A stretch of DNA of 64,000 nucleotides from Paucibacter sp. DJ2R-2 (GCF_025717675.1 NZ_JAJIRT010000005.1:248001-312000), one strand, 5' to 3'; positions 47,087-55,821 are shown, counted from the stretch's first letter. A program made the numbers and translations. Notes: a model not told the origin generated them from the sequence alone.

Positions 47087-49336
47087 CTAGCGGCTTGTGT
47101 GTGACGGAGACTTTTTGTTCTGGCTGTCTCGAATGGCGGCGGCAAACAGGCCCGACACATCCAGTAGCAAGGCGACCTCGCCCGAGCCCAAGATGGTCGA
47201 ACCGGCCAGTGCCTTCAGGTGCTGGAAGATGCCCGACAGCGGCTTGATGACGGTTTGATGCTCGCCCATCAAGCGGTCCACGATCAGGCCCACACGCGTG
47301 GGGCCGTCGCGCACCACCACCACGCTGCGGCGTCGGCTGAAGTCGGGCTGCACGCCGTAAAAGCGCGCCAGATCCAGCCAGGGCAAAACCTCCCCGCGCA
47401 GATTGAAGGTGCCGCTGATGCGGGCTTCTTCTTGGCTGCTGCACTCCGTGGGCACGTCAATGCACTCGGCCACAGACGCCAGCGGCAGCACATAGTTGAC
47501 GCCGCCGACCACGGTCAGGAAGCCATCGATCATGGCCAGGGTCAAGGGCAAGCGAATTTGGGTCAAGGTGCCACGGCCACTGCTGCTGCTCAGGCTGATG
47601 TTGCCGCGCAGGCTTTCGATGCTGCGTTTGACCACATCCATGCCGACACCGCGCCCGGACAGGTCGGTGATGGCCTCGGCGGTCGAGAAGCCCGGCAGGA
47701 AGATCAGCTGCCAGACCTCATGGTCGGCCAGCATCTGGTTCTCGGTGATCAATCCGCGCTCGATGGCCTTGTTCAGGATGCGCTCGCGCGCCAGGCCACG
47801 GCCGTCGTCGCTGACCTCGATGACGATGGAGCCCGCCTCATGGAAGGCGTTGAGCGCCAGCCGGCCCTGGGCCTGCTTGCCGGCTGCCAGCCGTTCAGCT
47901 GGGGCCTCCAGGCCGTGGTCCATGCTGTTGCGTACCAGATGCATCAAGGGGTCGGCAATCGCGTCGACCATGGACTTGTCGAGCTCGGCATCGCCGCCGG
48001 TGACGACCAGTTCGACCTCCTTGCCTAGCTGCTTGGAAACGTCGCGAACCACACGCTGGAAGCGCGCGAAGGTTTCGCCGATCGGCACCATGCGCAGGGC
48101 CAGGGTGCCGTCGCGGGTTTCCTGCACCAGGTCCATGACGCGCGAGTTGGCTTCCACCAAGGCCTCGTTGCCTTCCAGGTGGGCAATCATTTGCGCGCCG
48201 GAGCCGGCAATCACCAACTCGCCGATCAGGTCGATCAGCTTGTCCAGTTTGTCGGCGCGCACCCGCACAAAGCGTGTCTCGTCGCCCGCGCGGCGGTCGC
48301 GGCCGCCTTCGCGGCGCTCACCGACACCGCTGCGCCTGTCGCTGCCGCGCGCGGCATTTTGTTCGGGCGCGGCGGCACGGCGCTCGATATGGGGCACGAG
48401 CTGCGGTTCAGCGACTTCGCTGTCCTTCTCGTCGGCGACGGCGACGGTTGCCAGTCGCAGCTCAAAGCGCAGGCCCATGCCGTGCCAGCAATCGAACAGA
48501 GCGGCGCGTGCGGCCGCGTCGTCGCCGCAGCGCAGGCTGGCCAGGGCTTCGAACTCGGCCGGCGGGGCGCCTGGCGCGAGGATCTGGACGTCGCTGTCGT
48601 CGACCGCGAACTCGAACACGCGCTCAATGTCCTGGCGGCTGGCCGGGCTGTCGAAACGGACCTCGAAGCCGAGATGGCAGGCTTCGGCGTCCAGGTCTTC
48701 CAGTGCCGGTACATCCTGAGCCTGAGTCCGCACCGCCAGCACATCGCCGAGGGTGGCCAGATAGCGCAGAAAGGAGAGTGGGTCGAGGCCGTTGCGCAAG
48801 GCGTCCTGCTGGAAACGCAGGGACAGATGCCAGCAGCTGCGCGTCGCCGCTTCGCTCGTGGCGGACAGGGGTGTGGCCGTCTCTTCGATGGCTTGGGCTT
48901 GCGTGGCTGGTTCGACAGCGTCTGTCTTGCCCAGCAAGGCGCGCAGCCGGGCCGCCAGCGCCTGGCTGCTGGCTTTCACCGCCGGGTCCTCCTGGCCGCT
49001 GCGCACTTCTTCAAGCAGTGCTTCCATCTGGTCGCGGCTTTCCAGCAAGGCCGCGACCACGGTGCCATCAAGCTGGCGTTGCCCAGAGCGCAGGGCCTCA
49101 AGCAGAGTTTCGGCCTCATGGGTGAAGGCCACCACCGCGTCGCAACCGAACATGCCGGCCGTGCCTTTAATGGTGTGGGCGGCGCGGAAGGCGGAGTTCA
49201 GGCTCTCGCTGTCGCCAGGGTCGCTCTCCAGCACCAGCAAGCCTTGCTCGAACTGACGCAGCATGTCTTGCGCTTCGTCGAGAAAGCCGGCGCGGGCAAC
49301 GGCCAGGATCTCGGCATCGTCGTCACTCATGGACAT
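47087..49336 (-). CDS. cheA: Chemotaxis histidine kinase CheA
   Basis: CheA phosphorylates CheY and CheB under receptor control. The 749-residue protein has an N-terminal HPt domain (His in [15 protein letters not shown]) and a middle region of about 130 residues in place of a classic P2 domain. The dimerisation domain ([20 protein letters not shown]), ATPase ([31 protein letters not shown]) and C-terminal CheW-like domain follow. A basic/acidic repeat-rich linker ([18 protein letters not shown]) precedes the dimerisation domain. The start is at 49336 or two codons later; both lie downstream of GAGGAG. It overlaps the STAS gene by ten bases. Confidence 0.94.
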   Translation of the reverse strand: MSMSDDDAEILAVARAGFLDEAQDMLRQFEQGLLVLESDPGDSESLNSAFRAAHTIKGTAGMFGCDAVVAFTHEAETLLEALRSGQRQLDGTVVAALLESRDQMEALLEEVRSGQEDPAVKASSQALAARLRALLGKTDAVEPATQAQAIEETATPLSATSEAATRSCWHLSLRFQQDALRNGLDPLSFLRYLATLGDVLAVRTQAQDVPALEDLDAEACHLGFEVRFDSPASRQDIERVFEFAVDDSDVQILAPGAPPAEFEALASLRCGDDAAARAALFDCWHGMGLRFELRLATVAVADEKDSEVAEPQLVPHIERRAAAPEQNAARGSDRRSGVGERREGGRDRRAGDETRFVRVRADKLDKLIDLIGELVIAGSGAQMIAHLEGNEALVEANSRVMDLVQETRDGTLALRMVPIGETFARFQRVVRDVSKQLGKEVELVVTGGDAELDKSMVDAIADPLMHLVRNSMDHGLEAPAERLAAGKQAQGRLALNAFHEAGSIVIEVSDDGRGLARERILNKAIERGLITENQMLADHEVWQLIFLPGFSTAEAITDLSGRGVGMDVVKRSIESLRGNISLSSSSGRGTLTQIRLPLTLAMIDGFLTVVGGVNYVLPLASVAECIDVPTECSSQEEARISGTFNLRGEVLPWLDLARFYGVQPDFSRRRSVVVVRDGPTRVGLIVDRLMGEHQTVIKPLSGIFQHLKALAGSTILGSGEVALLLDVSGLFAAAIRDSQNKKSPSHTSR

Positions 49337-49659
49337 GGTGCTTGCTCCTCGCTGGCCGTGGCTTGCGGCTCCAGTTGTGCGTCAAGGCCGTAGCAGTGCA
49401 GGCCCGCAAGGACCACGGCACTGGGCTCCAGCAGTTGTAGGCGGGCGCCTCGCTGCTGCATGGTCCGGCGTGCGGACAGGAGCAGCTGGATACCAGCACT
49501 GTCGAACTCAGTGATCGCGGCGAGCTGCAGGCTCAGATCGCCTTGCAGCTCAGCCAGCAGTTCCAGCAGCTTCTGGTGGACCTCGCTGGCTTGGGCGATC
49601 GTCAACTCTGGCCCCATCGGCCAGACTGTGGCCGCCGAGCTGTCTTGTGTTTCGGACAT
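49327..49659 (-). CDS. STAS-domain protein in chemotaxis operon
   Basis: This 110-residue protein is a single STAS domain, like anti-sigma-factor antagonists and MlaB (ITEFDSAGIQLLLSARRTMQ holds the usual Asp-Ser phospho-acceptor loop). It lies between cheY and cheA and overlaps cheA by ten bases, so it belongs to the chemotaxis operon. Its function there is unknown; a regulator of CheA or of receptor arrays is a guess. I chose the ATG at 49659, with AAGGA eight bases upstream, over one three codons earlier that is too close to it. Confidence 0.82.
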   Translation of the reverse strand: MSETQDSSAATVWPMGPELTIAQASEVHQKLLELLAELQGDLSLQLAAITEFDSAGIQLLLSARRTMQQRGARLQLLEPSAVVLAGLHCYGLDAQLEPQATASEEQAPCP

Positions 49660-49719
49660 GTACGTCATCCTTCACGCGCCGCAGCAGACCTGGGCGCAGT
49701 CACGTCAGGCTACAAGGCT

Positions 49720-50085
49720 TCAGACACACAGCTTGTTGACGGCATCCACCAGCTGCGAGGGCTGGAAAGGTTTGGTGATCCAGGCCTTGGCACCGGCGCT
49801 GCGGCCTTCAGCCTTCTTGGCTTCCTGGGATTCGGTGGTCAGCATGATGACGGGCGTGAACTTGTAGGCCGGCAGGGACTTCACATGCTTGAGGAAGGTC
49901 AGGCCGTCCATATTCGGCATGTTGACGTCGCAGACGATCAGATTGATCTTGGCGCCGGTCAGCTTGCCGACGGCGTCCTGGCCGTCAACCGCTTCGATCA
50001 CGCTGTAACCGGCCTTTTGCAGCGCCAGCTTGACGACGGTGCGGAAGCTGCCGGAATCGTCAACGACCAGAATGGTTTTGCTCAT
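49720..50085 (-). CDS. cheY: Chemotaxis response regulator CheY
   Basis: This 121-residue receiver domain has the acidic pair DD (about 9-10), phospho-acceptor D53 (LIVCDVNMPNMDG), Thr in IMLTTESQ and Lys in WITKPFQP. It lies between the CheZ-like gene and the STAS/cheA genes and is the likely CheA partner that binds the flagellar motor switch. GAGAGGA lies about ten bases before the ATG. Confidence 0.93.
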   Translation of the reverse strand: MSKTILVVDDSGSFRTVVKLALQKAGYSVIEAVDGQDAVGKLTGAKINLIVCDVNMPNMDGLTFLKHVKSLPAYKFTPVIMLTTESQEAKKAEGRSAGAKAWITKPFQPSQLVDAVNKLCV

Positions 50086-50126
50086 GTCGCGGGTCCTCTC
50101 GGGAAATGTCAGTCGGATGGATGGAA

Positions 50127-50807
50127 TCAGAAGAAGTCGACCTTGTCGGCCTTGGGAGCAGCCGGTTGGCCGTGGTGGAACTGCCGTTGCTCTTCGGTGG
50201 TGAAGCGGGTTTCCAGCGCGTTCAGCCAGTCTTGCGCGCTGTTGTGGCTCGCTTCAGCCATGCTTGGCATCCGGGCAAGAAACTGCTCGGTGTCCAGGCG
50301 CAAGATGTCGACCATCTGTGCCAAACGGTCGCCGAACTGCAGGCCGTGCATGGCCTGCTCGCTCAGTGTTTGCATGTCCCGGCTGAGTGCCTGGAGCTCT
50401 TCGCTCGTGGCCTGGCGCGCCAGCATTTTTTCGAGCTGGTCCTGCAACTCCATCAAGTTGGAAAAGCTGGCCAGCAATTCATTTGCACCGCTTTGGGTGG
50501 TGGACTGAATGGCGCTCAGCTGCCGCGTCCAAGCGGGGATCACGGCTGTCGCCATCCGGCGTACGCCGGCGTCGAGTGTGGGCGGGGTCGCGAGTGAGGG
50601 CTTGGCCTTGGAATAGGCGTCTCGGCGTGCCCAGAGCAGGCCGGCTGCGGAGGCGCAGAGCAGCAAAGCCGGCCAGTCGCGCTGCCAAATCAGCCAGCCT
50701 GACAGCAGGGCCAAGATCAGCAAGGGCAGACCCAGACGCACATCGAGTACGCCCCGGAGACCGGGCCTGCGTGCGGCCCTGGGGGCGCCTCTGAGGGGGT
50801 GACTCAT
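50127..50807 (-). CDS. Membrane-anchored CheZ-like protein
   Basis: This 226-residue protein has two N-terminal hydrophobic segments (about 25-41 and 45-60) and then a long helical cytoplasmic part. Residues 157-165 read LQFGDRLAQ, which lines up with the CheZ active-site helix FQDLTGQ: an Asp (D160) four residues before a Gln (Q164), the DxxxQ signature of CheY-P phosphatases. The C-terminus, KADKVDFF, resembles a CheY-docking tail after a flexible linker. The gene is 41 bases upstream of cheY. I infer a membrane-tethered CheZ; ordinary CheZ is soluble. The start at 50807 is favoured over upstream frames, which cross non-coding DNA. Confidence 0.68.
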   Translation of the reverse strand: MSHPLRGAPRAARRPGLRGVLDVRLGLPLLILALLSGWLIWQRDWPALLLCASAAGLLWARRDAYSKAKPSLATPPTLDAGVRRMATAVIPAWTRQLSAIQSTTQSGANELLASFSNLMELQDQLEKMLARQATSEELQALSRDMQTLSEQAMHGLQFGDRLAQMVDILRLDTEQFLARMPSMAEASHNSAQDWLNALETRFTTEEQRQFHHGQPAAPKADKVDFF

Positions 50808-50938
50808 CCGCTCTGCCTTTCTGCAATGGGCCTGGCCCACCTGCGCACGGCCGATGTGGCCGCTTTGACTTGCTGGAAATTCAGTCTCCCCGGCCTCCCT
50901 GTCACAAGCAAGCCGGATAAAGAGGCAATTTAGCAAGC

Positions 50939-50965
50939 TAATCGCCACACTTGCCGGGAAAGTGA
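50939..50965 (-). promoter_or_regulatory. Possible sigma-28 promoter of chemotaxis operon
   Basis: On the minus strand TCACTTTC, eleven bases, then GGCGATTA: six of eight at -10 but only four of eight at -35 against TAAAGTTT-N11-GCCGATAA. It lies about 130 bases before the CheZ-like gene, the first gene of the chemotaxis operon. Confidence 0.3.
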
Positions 50966-51002
50966 ATATCACGCTCAGCTGTTGCCCGGCGAACACAGAC
51001 GC

Positions 51003-51037
51003 AAAAAAACCGCCGCGAGCACTGGGCTCGGCGGCGG
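51003..51037 (-). terminator. Terminator after glycine-zipper lipoprotein
   Basis: On the minus strand a GC-rich stem (CCGCCGCCGAG with CTCGCGGCGG, one bulge) and a short loop are followed by seven T. It lies 45 bases after the lipoprotein stop and separates it from the chemotaxis operon. Confidence 0.82.
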
Positions 51038-51081
51038 CTGTGTGTTGGTGGCTGAGCGGCCGAAGCCGGCAGCCCTGGGGC

Positions 51082-51567
51082 TCAGTGGGCGCTCGGTGCG
51101 CTCTGCACTTGCGGGGCGCGCGTGACGCGGGTCTTGCCTCCGGTGGTCACGAGGATGACGGCTTCGCCTGGGTTCAGGGTTTCATTGGCTTTGGCCTGAA
51201 CGATGGAGCGGCGCTCGCCGTTGCGCAACTGAACCAGGACTTCGATCGCTTCCTCGCGAGTGGAACTGCGTTCGATGGCATTGCCGATCACTGCGCCCGC
51301 CACGGCACCGAGCACGCCGACGATCTGGCCTTCACGACGGCCGCCCACCGAGGAGCCCGCGACCGCGCCGACCACACCGCCGGTGACGGCGCCGGCGCCA
51401 CTTTGCGAGCCGTCAACGGTGACGCTGCGCACACTCAACACGGTGGCGTCCTGGACCACGGCCATGCGCTGGGCTTCGTTGCGCTGGATCACGTCGGGGC
51501 TGGTGGTCGAGCAGGCGCTCAGGGCGGCGAGGGCGATCAAACTGGCGCTGATGAGGGACTTGTTCAT
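51082..51567 (-). CDS. Glycine-zipper lipoprotein, SlyB-like
   Basis: This 161-residue lipoprotein has lipobox LSAC (signal peptide about 1-18) and a glycine-zipper two-helix region (about 58-97; GAVTGGVVGAVAGSSVGG, GVLGAVAGAVIGNAIE), as in SlyB/Pcp outer-membrane lipoproteins that sit in the envelope. A small beta domain follows (VLVQLRNGERRSIVQAK). AGGAGA lies about ten bases before the ATG at 51567. It is a single gene with its own terminator. Confidence 0.85.
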   Translation of the reverse strand: MNKSLISASLIALAALSACSTTSPDVIQRNEAQRMAVVQDATVLSVRSVTVDGSQSGAGAVTGGVVGAVAGSSVGGRREGQIVGVLGAVAGAVIGNAIERSSTREEAIEVLVQLRNGERRSIVQAKANETLNPGEAVILVTTGGKTRVTRAPQVQSAPSAH

Positions 51568-51722
51568 GGCTTTTGTATCTCCTGGATGCTGCACGTGGAT
51601 GCGGGTGCAACGAGATCCATTGTGCAGTCGTTGACCGCTGGCATCCGTTCGGCATGGGCCGCCCGGATAGGTACCGGTTGCTGCGGCTGTCGGGCGCGGT
51701 GCATGCACCTTGACCAGGAACT

Positions 51723-52280
51723 TCAGTCGTGCAAACGGCTGCTGCGCGGCACGCAGGCGAGCAGGAAGTCCATCTGGTCGGCCAGGATGCGGCGGCCGCG
51801 CAGAATCATGTCCTCGTGCAGATTGGGCACATAGGGCAGGTAGAGCAGGCTCATATGGGCCTCCTCCGGCATGCGGCTGCCCTTGCGGCCATTGCAGCCG
51901 CGGCAGGCGGTGATGCAGTTCATCCAGCTGTCGGCGCCGCCGCGTGAGCTGGGCTGTATGTGCTCACGCGTCAAGTCGTCCGGGTGAAAGCTGTGGCCGC
52001 AGTAGGCGCAGATGAAGCGGTCGCGGGCGAACAGCTTGTTGTTGGACAGCGCCGGAGCCTGCCGCCAGGCGCGGCTGGGGACGGCGCCGCGCACGGCGAT
52101 GATGGGGTGAACCTCGATGCGCGACTGCAGCCCGGTGCGGCGCTGCAGGCCGCCGTGCAGCACTTGGCAGGGTTGGCCGAGGGTCCAGGCCACGCCGTCG
52201 CTGGCGTAGATCACGGCCGCTTCACGGGTCGTGATCCAGGCCTGCGGCCGGCCAGAGACATCCAGTTGCAGCACATCCAC
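51723..52280 (-). CDS. HNH endonuclease
   Basis: This 185-residue protein has a C-terminal HNH nuclease domain with zinc cysteines CAYC and CRGC and the catalytic segment LTREHIQPSSRGGADSWMNC. The N-terminal half is unassigned. Similar stand-alone HNH proteins are widespread, housekeeping-like and of unknown role. Translation starts at a GTG with AGGAGG eight bases upstream. It faces away from the TetR gene, with a 341-base spacer between. Confidence 0.83.
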   Translation of the reverse strand: MDVLQLDVSGRPQAWITTREAAVIYASDGVAWTLGQPCQVLHGGLQRRTGLQSRIEVHPIIAVRGAVPSRAWRQAPALSNNKLFARDRFICAYCGHSFHPDDLTREHIQPSSRGGADSWMNCITACRGCNGRKGSRMPEEAHMSLLYLPYVPNLHEDMILRGRRILADQMDFLLACVPRSSRLHD

Positions 52281-52481
52281 GGGGCGAACCTCCTGCTCGG
52301 AGCGTACTGCAAGAACGGTGCCGGACTCAAGTTATTGCTGTGCTGACGGCCCGCTTGGCCCTGCGCGCTGGCGCACTGTGGCTGGCCAGCCACCGCCAAC
52401 CTCAGACGGGGCTAGCTTGTCACAAGCCGGTCAAAAACATGGCTGCCTAGGCTCAATCCTCTAAAAATCCGGGCGAAAACC

Positions 52482-52511
52482 TTGCCTGGACGGCCGCGCT
52501 TTCTGCAAAAT
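52482..52511 (+). promoter_or_regulatory. Predicted sigma-70 promoter of tetR/beta-oxidation cluster
   Basis: TTGCCT (52482-52487) and CAAAAT (52506-52511) with 18 bases between them give a plausible -35/-10 pair. The palindromic operator starts at the -10, a placement suited to repression. Confidence 0.45.
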
Positions 52512-52529
52512 AGAACGATCGTTCGTTTT
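52508..52529. promoter_or_regulatory. Palindromic TetR-type operator
   Basis: GAACGATCGTTC (52513-52524) is a perfect twelve-base palindrome, and the symmetry resumes as AAA/TTT at 52508-52510 and 52527-52529. It lies about 100 bases before the tetR start and overlaps the predicted -10, so TetR self-regulation is likely. Confidence 0.7.
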
Positions 52530-52621
52530 ATTATGCGAAGCGTCGCCGGCGGGTCACTCTGGGCCAGCCGGCGGTATCAAGCCAAGCCGAACATAGAAAC
52601 ACTTCCTCCAGGAACCCGACC

Positions 52622-53368
52622 GTGGCCCTTGCCGATCCGATCCGCTCCAGCACTGCCCAGGCCATCGAGCCTGCGGCCAAGCCTGCGCGCGTGACCCGGT
52701 CGCTGCAGAAGGGTTTGCACACCCGGGCCGTGATCCTGGAGGCGGCTCTGGGCCTGGCCTCACACATGGGTCTTGAGGGTCTGTCGATTGGCGCCCTCGC
52801 CGATGTGACCAAGATGAGCAAGTCGGGCGTGTTCGCCCATTTCGGTTCGCGCGAAGAGTTGCAGATCGCTGTGGTGATGGAGTACCACGCCAAGTTCGAG
52901 GAAGAGGTGTTCTACACCGCCATCCGCGAGCCGCGCGGCCTGCCGCGCCTGCGCGCCCTGTTCGAGCGTTGGGTGCGCCGCGTTTCGGTGGAAATCGATT
53001 CTGGCTGCATCTACATCAGCGGCGCGGTCGAGTTTGACGACCGCCCCGGCCCGGTGCGCGATGCCCTGGTGGCCATGGTCAAGGCCTGGCATGCCGCCCT
53101 GCACAAAGCCATCGTGCTGGCGCAGCAGGAAGGGCATCTGCATGCCGATGCCGATGTTGAGCAGATTCTGTTTGAGCTGCACGGCCTGATCCTGTCTCTG
53201 CACCACGACGCCCGTTTCATGCGCAAGCCTGGCGCGCTCGACCGTGCCGGTGTGGGCTTTGAGCGAACCATCCAGTTTTACGCGACCGAGGCCGGCTTGC
53301 AGGCCGAGGCGGCCTTGAACTCACCCGAGCAGTCACCCAAGCCGGCGGCCAAGAGCCGCCGAACCTGA
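52622..53368 (+). CDS. TetR-family regulator of fatty-acid degradation
   Basis: This 248-residue protein has an N-terminal TetR helix-turn-helix (about 33-80; IGALADVTKMSKSGVFAHFGSREEL) and a C-terminal ligand domain. It precedes beta-oxidation genes on the same strand by 37 bases, so an acyl-CoA-sensing repressor, like PsrA or FadR of other proteobacteria, is likely. It starts at a GTG with AGGA upstream; the N-terminal 25 residues are a low-complexity extension and the C-terminus is a basic proline/alanine tail. Confidence 0.88.
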   Translation: MALADPIRSSTAQAIEPAAKPARVTRSLQKGLHTRAVILEAALGLASHMGLEGLSIGALADVTKMSKSGVFAHFGSREELQIAVVMEYHAKFEEEVFYTAIREPRGLPRLRALFERWVRRVSVEIDSGCIYISGAVEFDDRPGPVRDALVAMVKAWHAALHKAIVLAQQEGHLHADADVEQILFELHGLILSLHHDARFMRKPGALDRAGVGFERTIQFYATEAGLQAEAALNSPEQSPKPAAKSRRT

Positions 53369-53405
53369 TCCTTTATCCCTTTCCGTTCGAAACCAGGAGC
53401 ACACC

Positions 53406-55196
53406 ATGCCCCAGTACAACCCGCCGCTGCGCGACATGCAGTTTGTGATGCACGAAGTGCTGAACATCGTCGACGAGCTCAAGCAGTGCCCCAAGCACGC
53501 TGACATCGATGCCGACACCATCAATGCCGTGCTGGAAGAAGGCGGCAAGTTTGCGGCCGAGGTGCTGGCTCCGCTGAACCTCAGCGGCGACGCGGAAGGC
53601 TGCAAGCTGGACAAGGCCACCCATGAAGTGACCCCGCCCAAGGGCTTCAAGGAAGCCTATGCCAAGTATGTGGAAGGCGGCTGGCCGGCGCTGGGTTGCG
53701 ACCCGGAATACGGCGGCCAAGGTCTGCCCCTGGTGGTCAATCAGGCTTTCTATGAAATGCTGAACTCGGCCAACCAGGCCTGGACCATGTACCCGGGTCT
53801 GAGCCACGGCGCCTACGAGTGCCTGCATGCCCACGGCACGCCCGAGCAGCAAGCCACCTACCTGCCCAAGCTGACCAGCGGCGAATGGACCGGCACCATG
53901 TGCCTGACCGAACCGCATTGCGGCACCGACCTGGGCCTGCTGCGCAGCAAGGCCGAGCCGCAAGCCGACGGCACCTACAAGATCAACGGCGCCAAGATCT
54001 TCATCTCGGCCGGTGAGCATGACATGGTGGAGAACATCATCCATCTGGTGCTGGCCCGTTTGCCGGACGCACCCGAAGGCTCCAAGGGCATCTCGCTCTT
54101 CATCGTGCCCAAGTTCCTGGTCAATGCCGACGGCAGCCTGGGTGCCCGCAACGGCATCTTCTGCGCCGGCCTCGAGCACAAGATGGGCATCCACGCCAAC
54201 TCGACCTGCCAGATGGTGCTGGAAGACGCGGTCGGCACCCTGGTCGGCCAGCCGAACAAGGGCCTGGCCGCTATGTTCGTGATGATGAATGCCGCTCGCC
54301 TGGGCGTGGGCAACCAGTCTCTGGGCCTGACCGAAGTGGCGTACCAGAACGCCGCCGCTTACGCCAAGGACCGCATCCAGATGCGCGCGCTGAGCGGCCC
54401 CAAGGCGCCCGAAAAGGCGGCCGACCCCATCATCGTCCACCCCGATGTGCGCAAGATGCTGCTGACCGCGCGTGCCTACGCCGAAGGTGGCCGTGCTCTG
54501 TCGACCTATGTGGCGGTGACCCTAGACAAGGCCCTGGCCAGCGATGACGAAGACGAGCGCAAGGCCGCTGACGATGAAGTCGCGCTGCTGACGCCTATCA
54601 TCAAGGCCTTCATCACCGACAACGGCTGGATCGCCACCTCGCATTGCATGCAGGTCTTCGGCGGCCACGGCTTCATCCATGAGTGGGGCATGGAACAGTT
54701 CGTGCGCGACGCGCGCATCAACATGATCTATGAAGGCACCAACACCATCCAGTCTCTGGACCTGCTGGGCCGCAAGATCCTGGGCGACAACGGCGCCAAG
54801 CTGAAGAAGTTCGGCAAGAAGATCGCCGCCTTCGTCGAGGAAGAGGGCACCAATGAAGCCATGCAGGAGTTCATCAACCCGCTGGCCGATCTGGGTGACA
54901 AGGTCACCAAGCTGACCACCGAGATCGGCATGAAGGCCTTCCAAAACCCCGATGAAGTGGGCGCTGCGGCGGTCGACTACCTGCGTGTGGTGGGCCACCT
55001 GACCTTCGCCTACTTCTGGGCCCGCATGGCCAAGGTGGCGCTGGATCGCCAAGCGAGCGGCGACAAGTTCTACAGCGCCAAGCTCTCGACAGCCCGCTTC
55101 TATTTTGCGAAGCTGCTGCCGGAAACGGCCACGCTGATCCGCACCGCCCGTGCCGGTCTGCAGCCTTTGATGGAAATGGACGAGTCGCTGTTCTAA
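53406..55196 (+). CDS. Acyl-CoA dehydrogenase, FadE/DmdC-like
   Basis: This flavoenzyme makes the trans-2 double bond in acyl-CoA, the first step of beta-oxidation. The 596-residue protein belongs to the long acyl-CoA dehydrogenase subgroup with an extra C-terminal domain, which also includes methylmercaptopropionyl-CoA dehydrogenases. It has the FAD-binding segment MCLTEPHCGTDLGLLRSKA and the catalytic Glu (about E443) in INMIYEGTNTIQSLDLLGRK. CCAGGAG precedes the ATG. Confidence 0.92.
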   Translation: MPQYNPPLRDMQFVMHEVLNIVDELKQCPKHADIDADTINAVLEEGGKFAAEVLAPLNLSGDAEGCKLDKATHEVTPPKGFKEAYAKYVEGGWPALGCDPEYGGQGLPLVVNQAFYEMLNSANQAWTMYPGLSHGAYECLHAHGTPEQQATYLPKLTSGEWTGTMCLTEPHCGTDLGLLRSKAEPQADGTYKINGAKIFISAGEHDMVENIIHLVLARLPDAPEGSKGISLFIVPKFLVNADGSLGARNGIFCAGLEHKMGIHANSTCQMVLEDAVGTLVGQPNKGLAAMFVMMNAARLGVGNQSLGLTEVAYQNAAAYAKDRIQMRALSGPKAPEKAADPIIVHPDVRKMLLTARAYAEGGRALSTYVAVTLDKALASDDEDERKAADDEVALLTPIIKAFITDNGWIATSHCMQVFGGHGFIHEWGMEQFVRDARINMIYEGTNTIQSLDLLGRKILGDNGAKLKKFGKKIAAFVEEEGTNEAMQEFINPLADLGDKVTKLTTEIGMKAFQNPDEVGAAAVDYLRVVGHLTFAYFWARMAKVALDRQASGDKFYSAKLSTARFYFAKLLPETATLIRTARAGLQPLMEMDESLF

Positions 55197-55219
55197 GCCA
55201 TACGTTCACCTAGCACCCC

Positions 55220-55245
55220 AGCCCGGCCGCCAGAGCCGGGCTTTT
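55220..55245 (+). terminator. Hairpin after acyl-CoA dehydrogenase gene
   Basis: AGCCCGGC and GCCGGGCT form an eight-base-pair stem with a seven-base loop, followed by TTTTC. The U-run is short, so it may only reduce read-through into the next gene of the cluster. Confidence 0.6.
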
Positions 55246-55267
55246 CATACCGAAACCAGGAGACGCC

Positions 55268-55702
55268 ATGAAGAACTTGTTCGCCGCTGCCGTACTCAGC
55301 CTTGTTGCCGCAATGGCCTCAGCCCAGACCACCCCGGTGGGCCTGTGGAAGACCATCGACGACGACGGCAAGACCGAGAAGTCCCTGGTCCGCATCACCG
55401 AGAGCGGTGGTGTGCTGACCGGCACGATCGAAAAAGTCTTCGATCCGGCCAAGCAAGACGCCAAGTGCGACAAATGCGCTGACGAACGCAAGGACAAGCC
55501 GGTGCTCGGCCTGACCATCCTGCGTAACGTCAAGCAAGACGCCAGCGACAAAGAGCACTGGACCGGTGGCGAAATCCTGGACCCCAACAGCGGCAAGACC
55601 TACAAGGCGCGCCTGACACCGATTGACGGTGGCAAGAAGATGGAGATGCGTGGTTACATCGCCTTCTTCTACCGCACCCAGGTCTGGCAACGCGTCGAGT
55701 GA
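55268..55702 (+). CDS. Periplasmic DUF2147 protein
   Basis: This 144-residue protein has a signal peptide (cut near AMASAQ) and one DUF2147 domain (GLWKTIDDDGKTEKSLVRI, ILDPNSGKTYKARLTPIDGG), a small lipocalin-like beta fold of unknown function. Two cysteines (CDKC) lie in the middle. CCAGGAG precedes the ATG. Its place between two beta-oxidation enzymes suggests a link to fatty-acid uptake or envelope lipid handling, but this is only context. Confidence 0.85.
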   Translation: MKNLFAAAVLSLVAAMASAQTTPVGLWKTIDDDGKTEKSLVRITESGGVLTGTIEKVFDPAKQDAKCDKCADERKDKPVLGLTILRNVKQDASDKEHWTGGEILDPNSGKTYKARLTPIDGGKKMEMRGYIAFFYRTQVWQRVE

Positions 55703-55821
55703 AGTGAAGTCACGATGAGCGGACTGCGCCTGCGCGCGTGTTCCCTCCCGAACCCGAGTCCGGTGCCTGAGAGCGGCGCCGGCCCCCTAGAAAAAGCCAA
55801 GCCTCTTCCAAGGAGAAGTAC

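Larger units (their letters stand above)
52281..52621. other. Spacer between HNH and TetR genes
   Basis: These 341 bases hold the divergent HNH and tetR upstream regions. I see the tetR promoter and operator (52482-52529) and no open frame with coding character. Confidence 0.7.

Noticed and set aside
47037-47444. A 136-codon N-terminal extension of the first tandem receptor
   Set aside because: It lies in another frame of cheA and would put non-membrane sequence before the natural leader helix.
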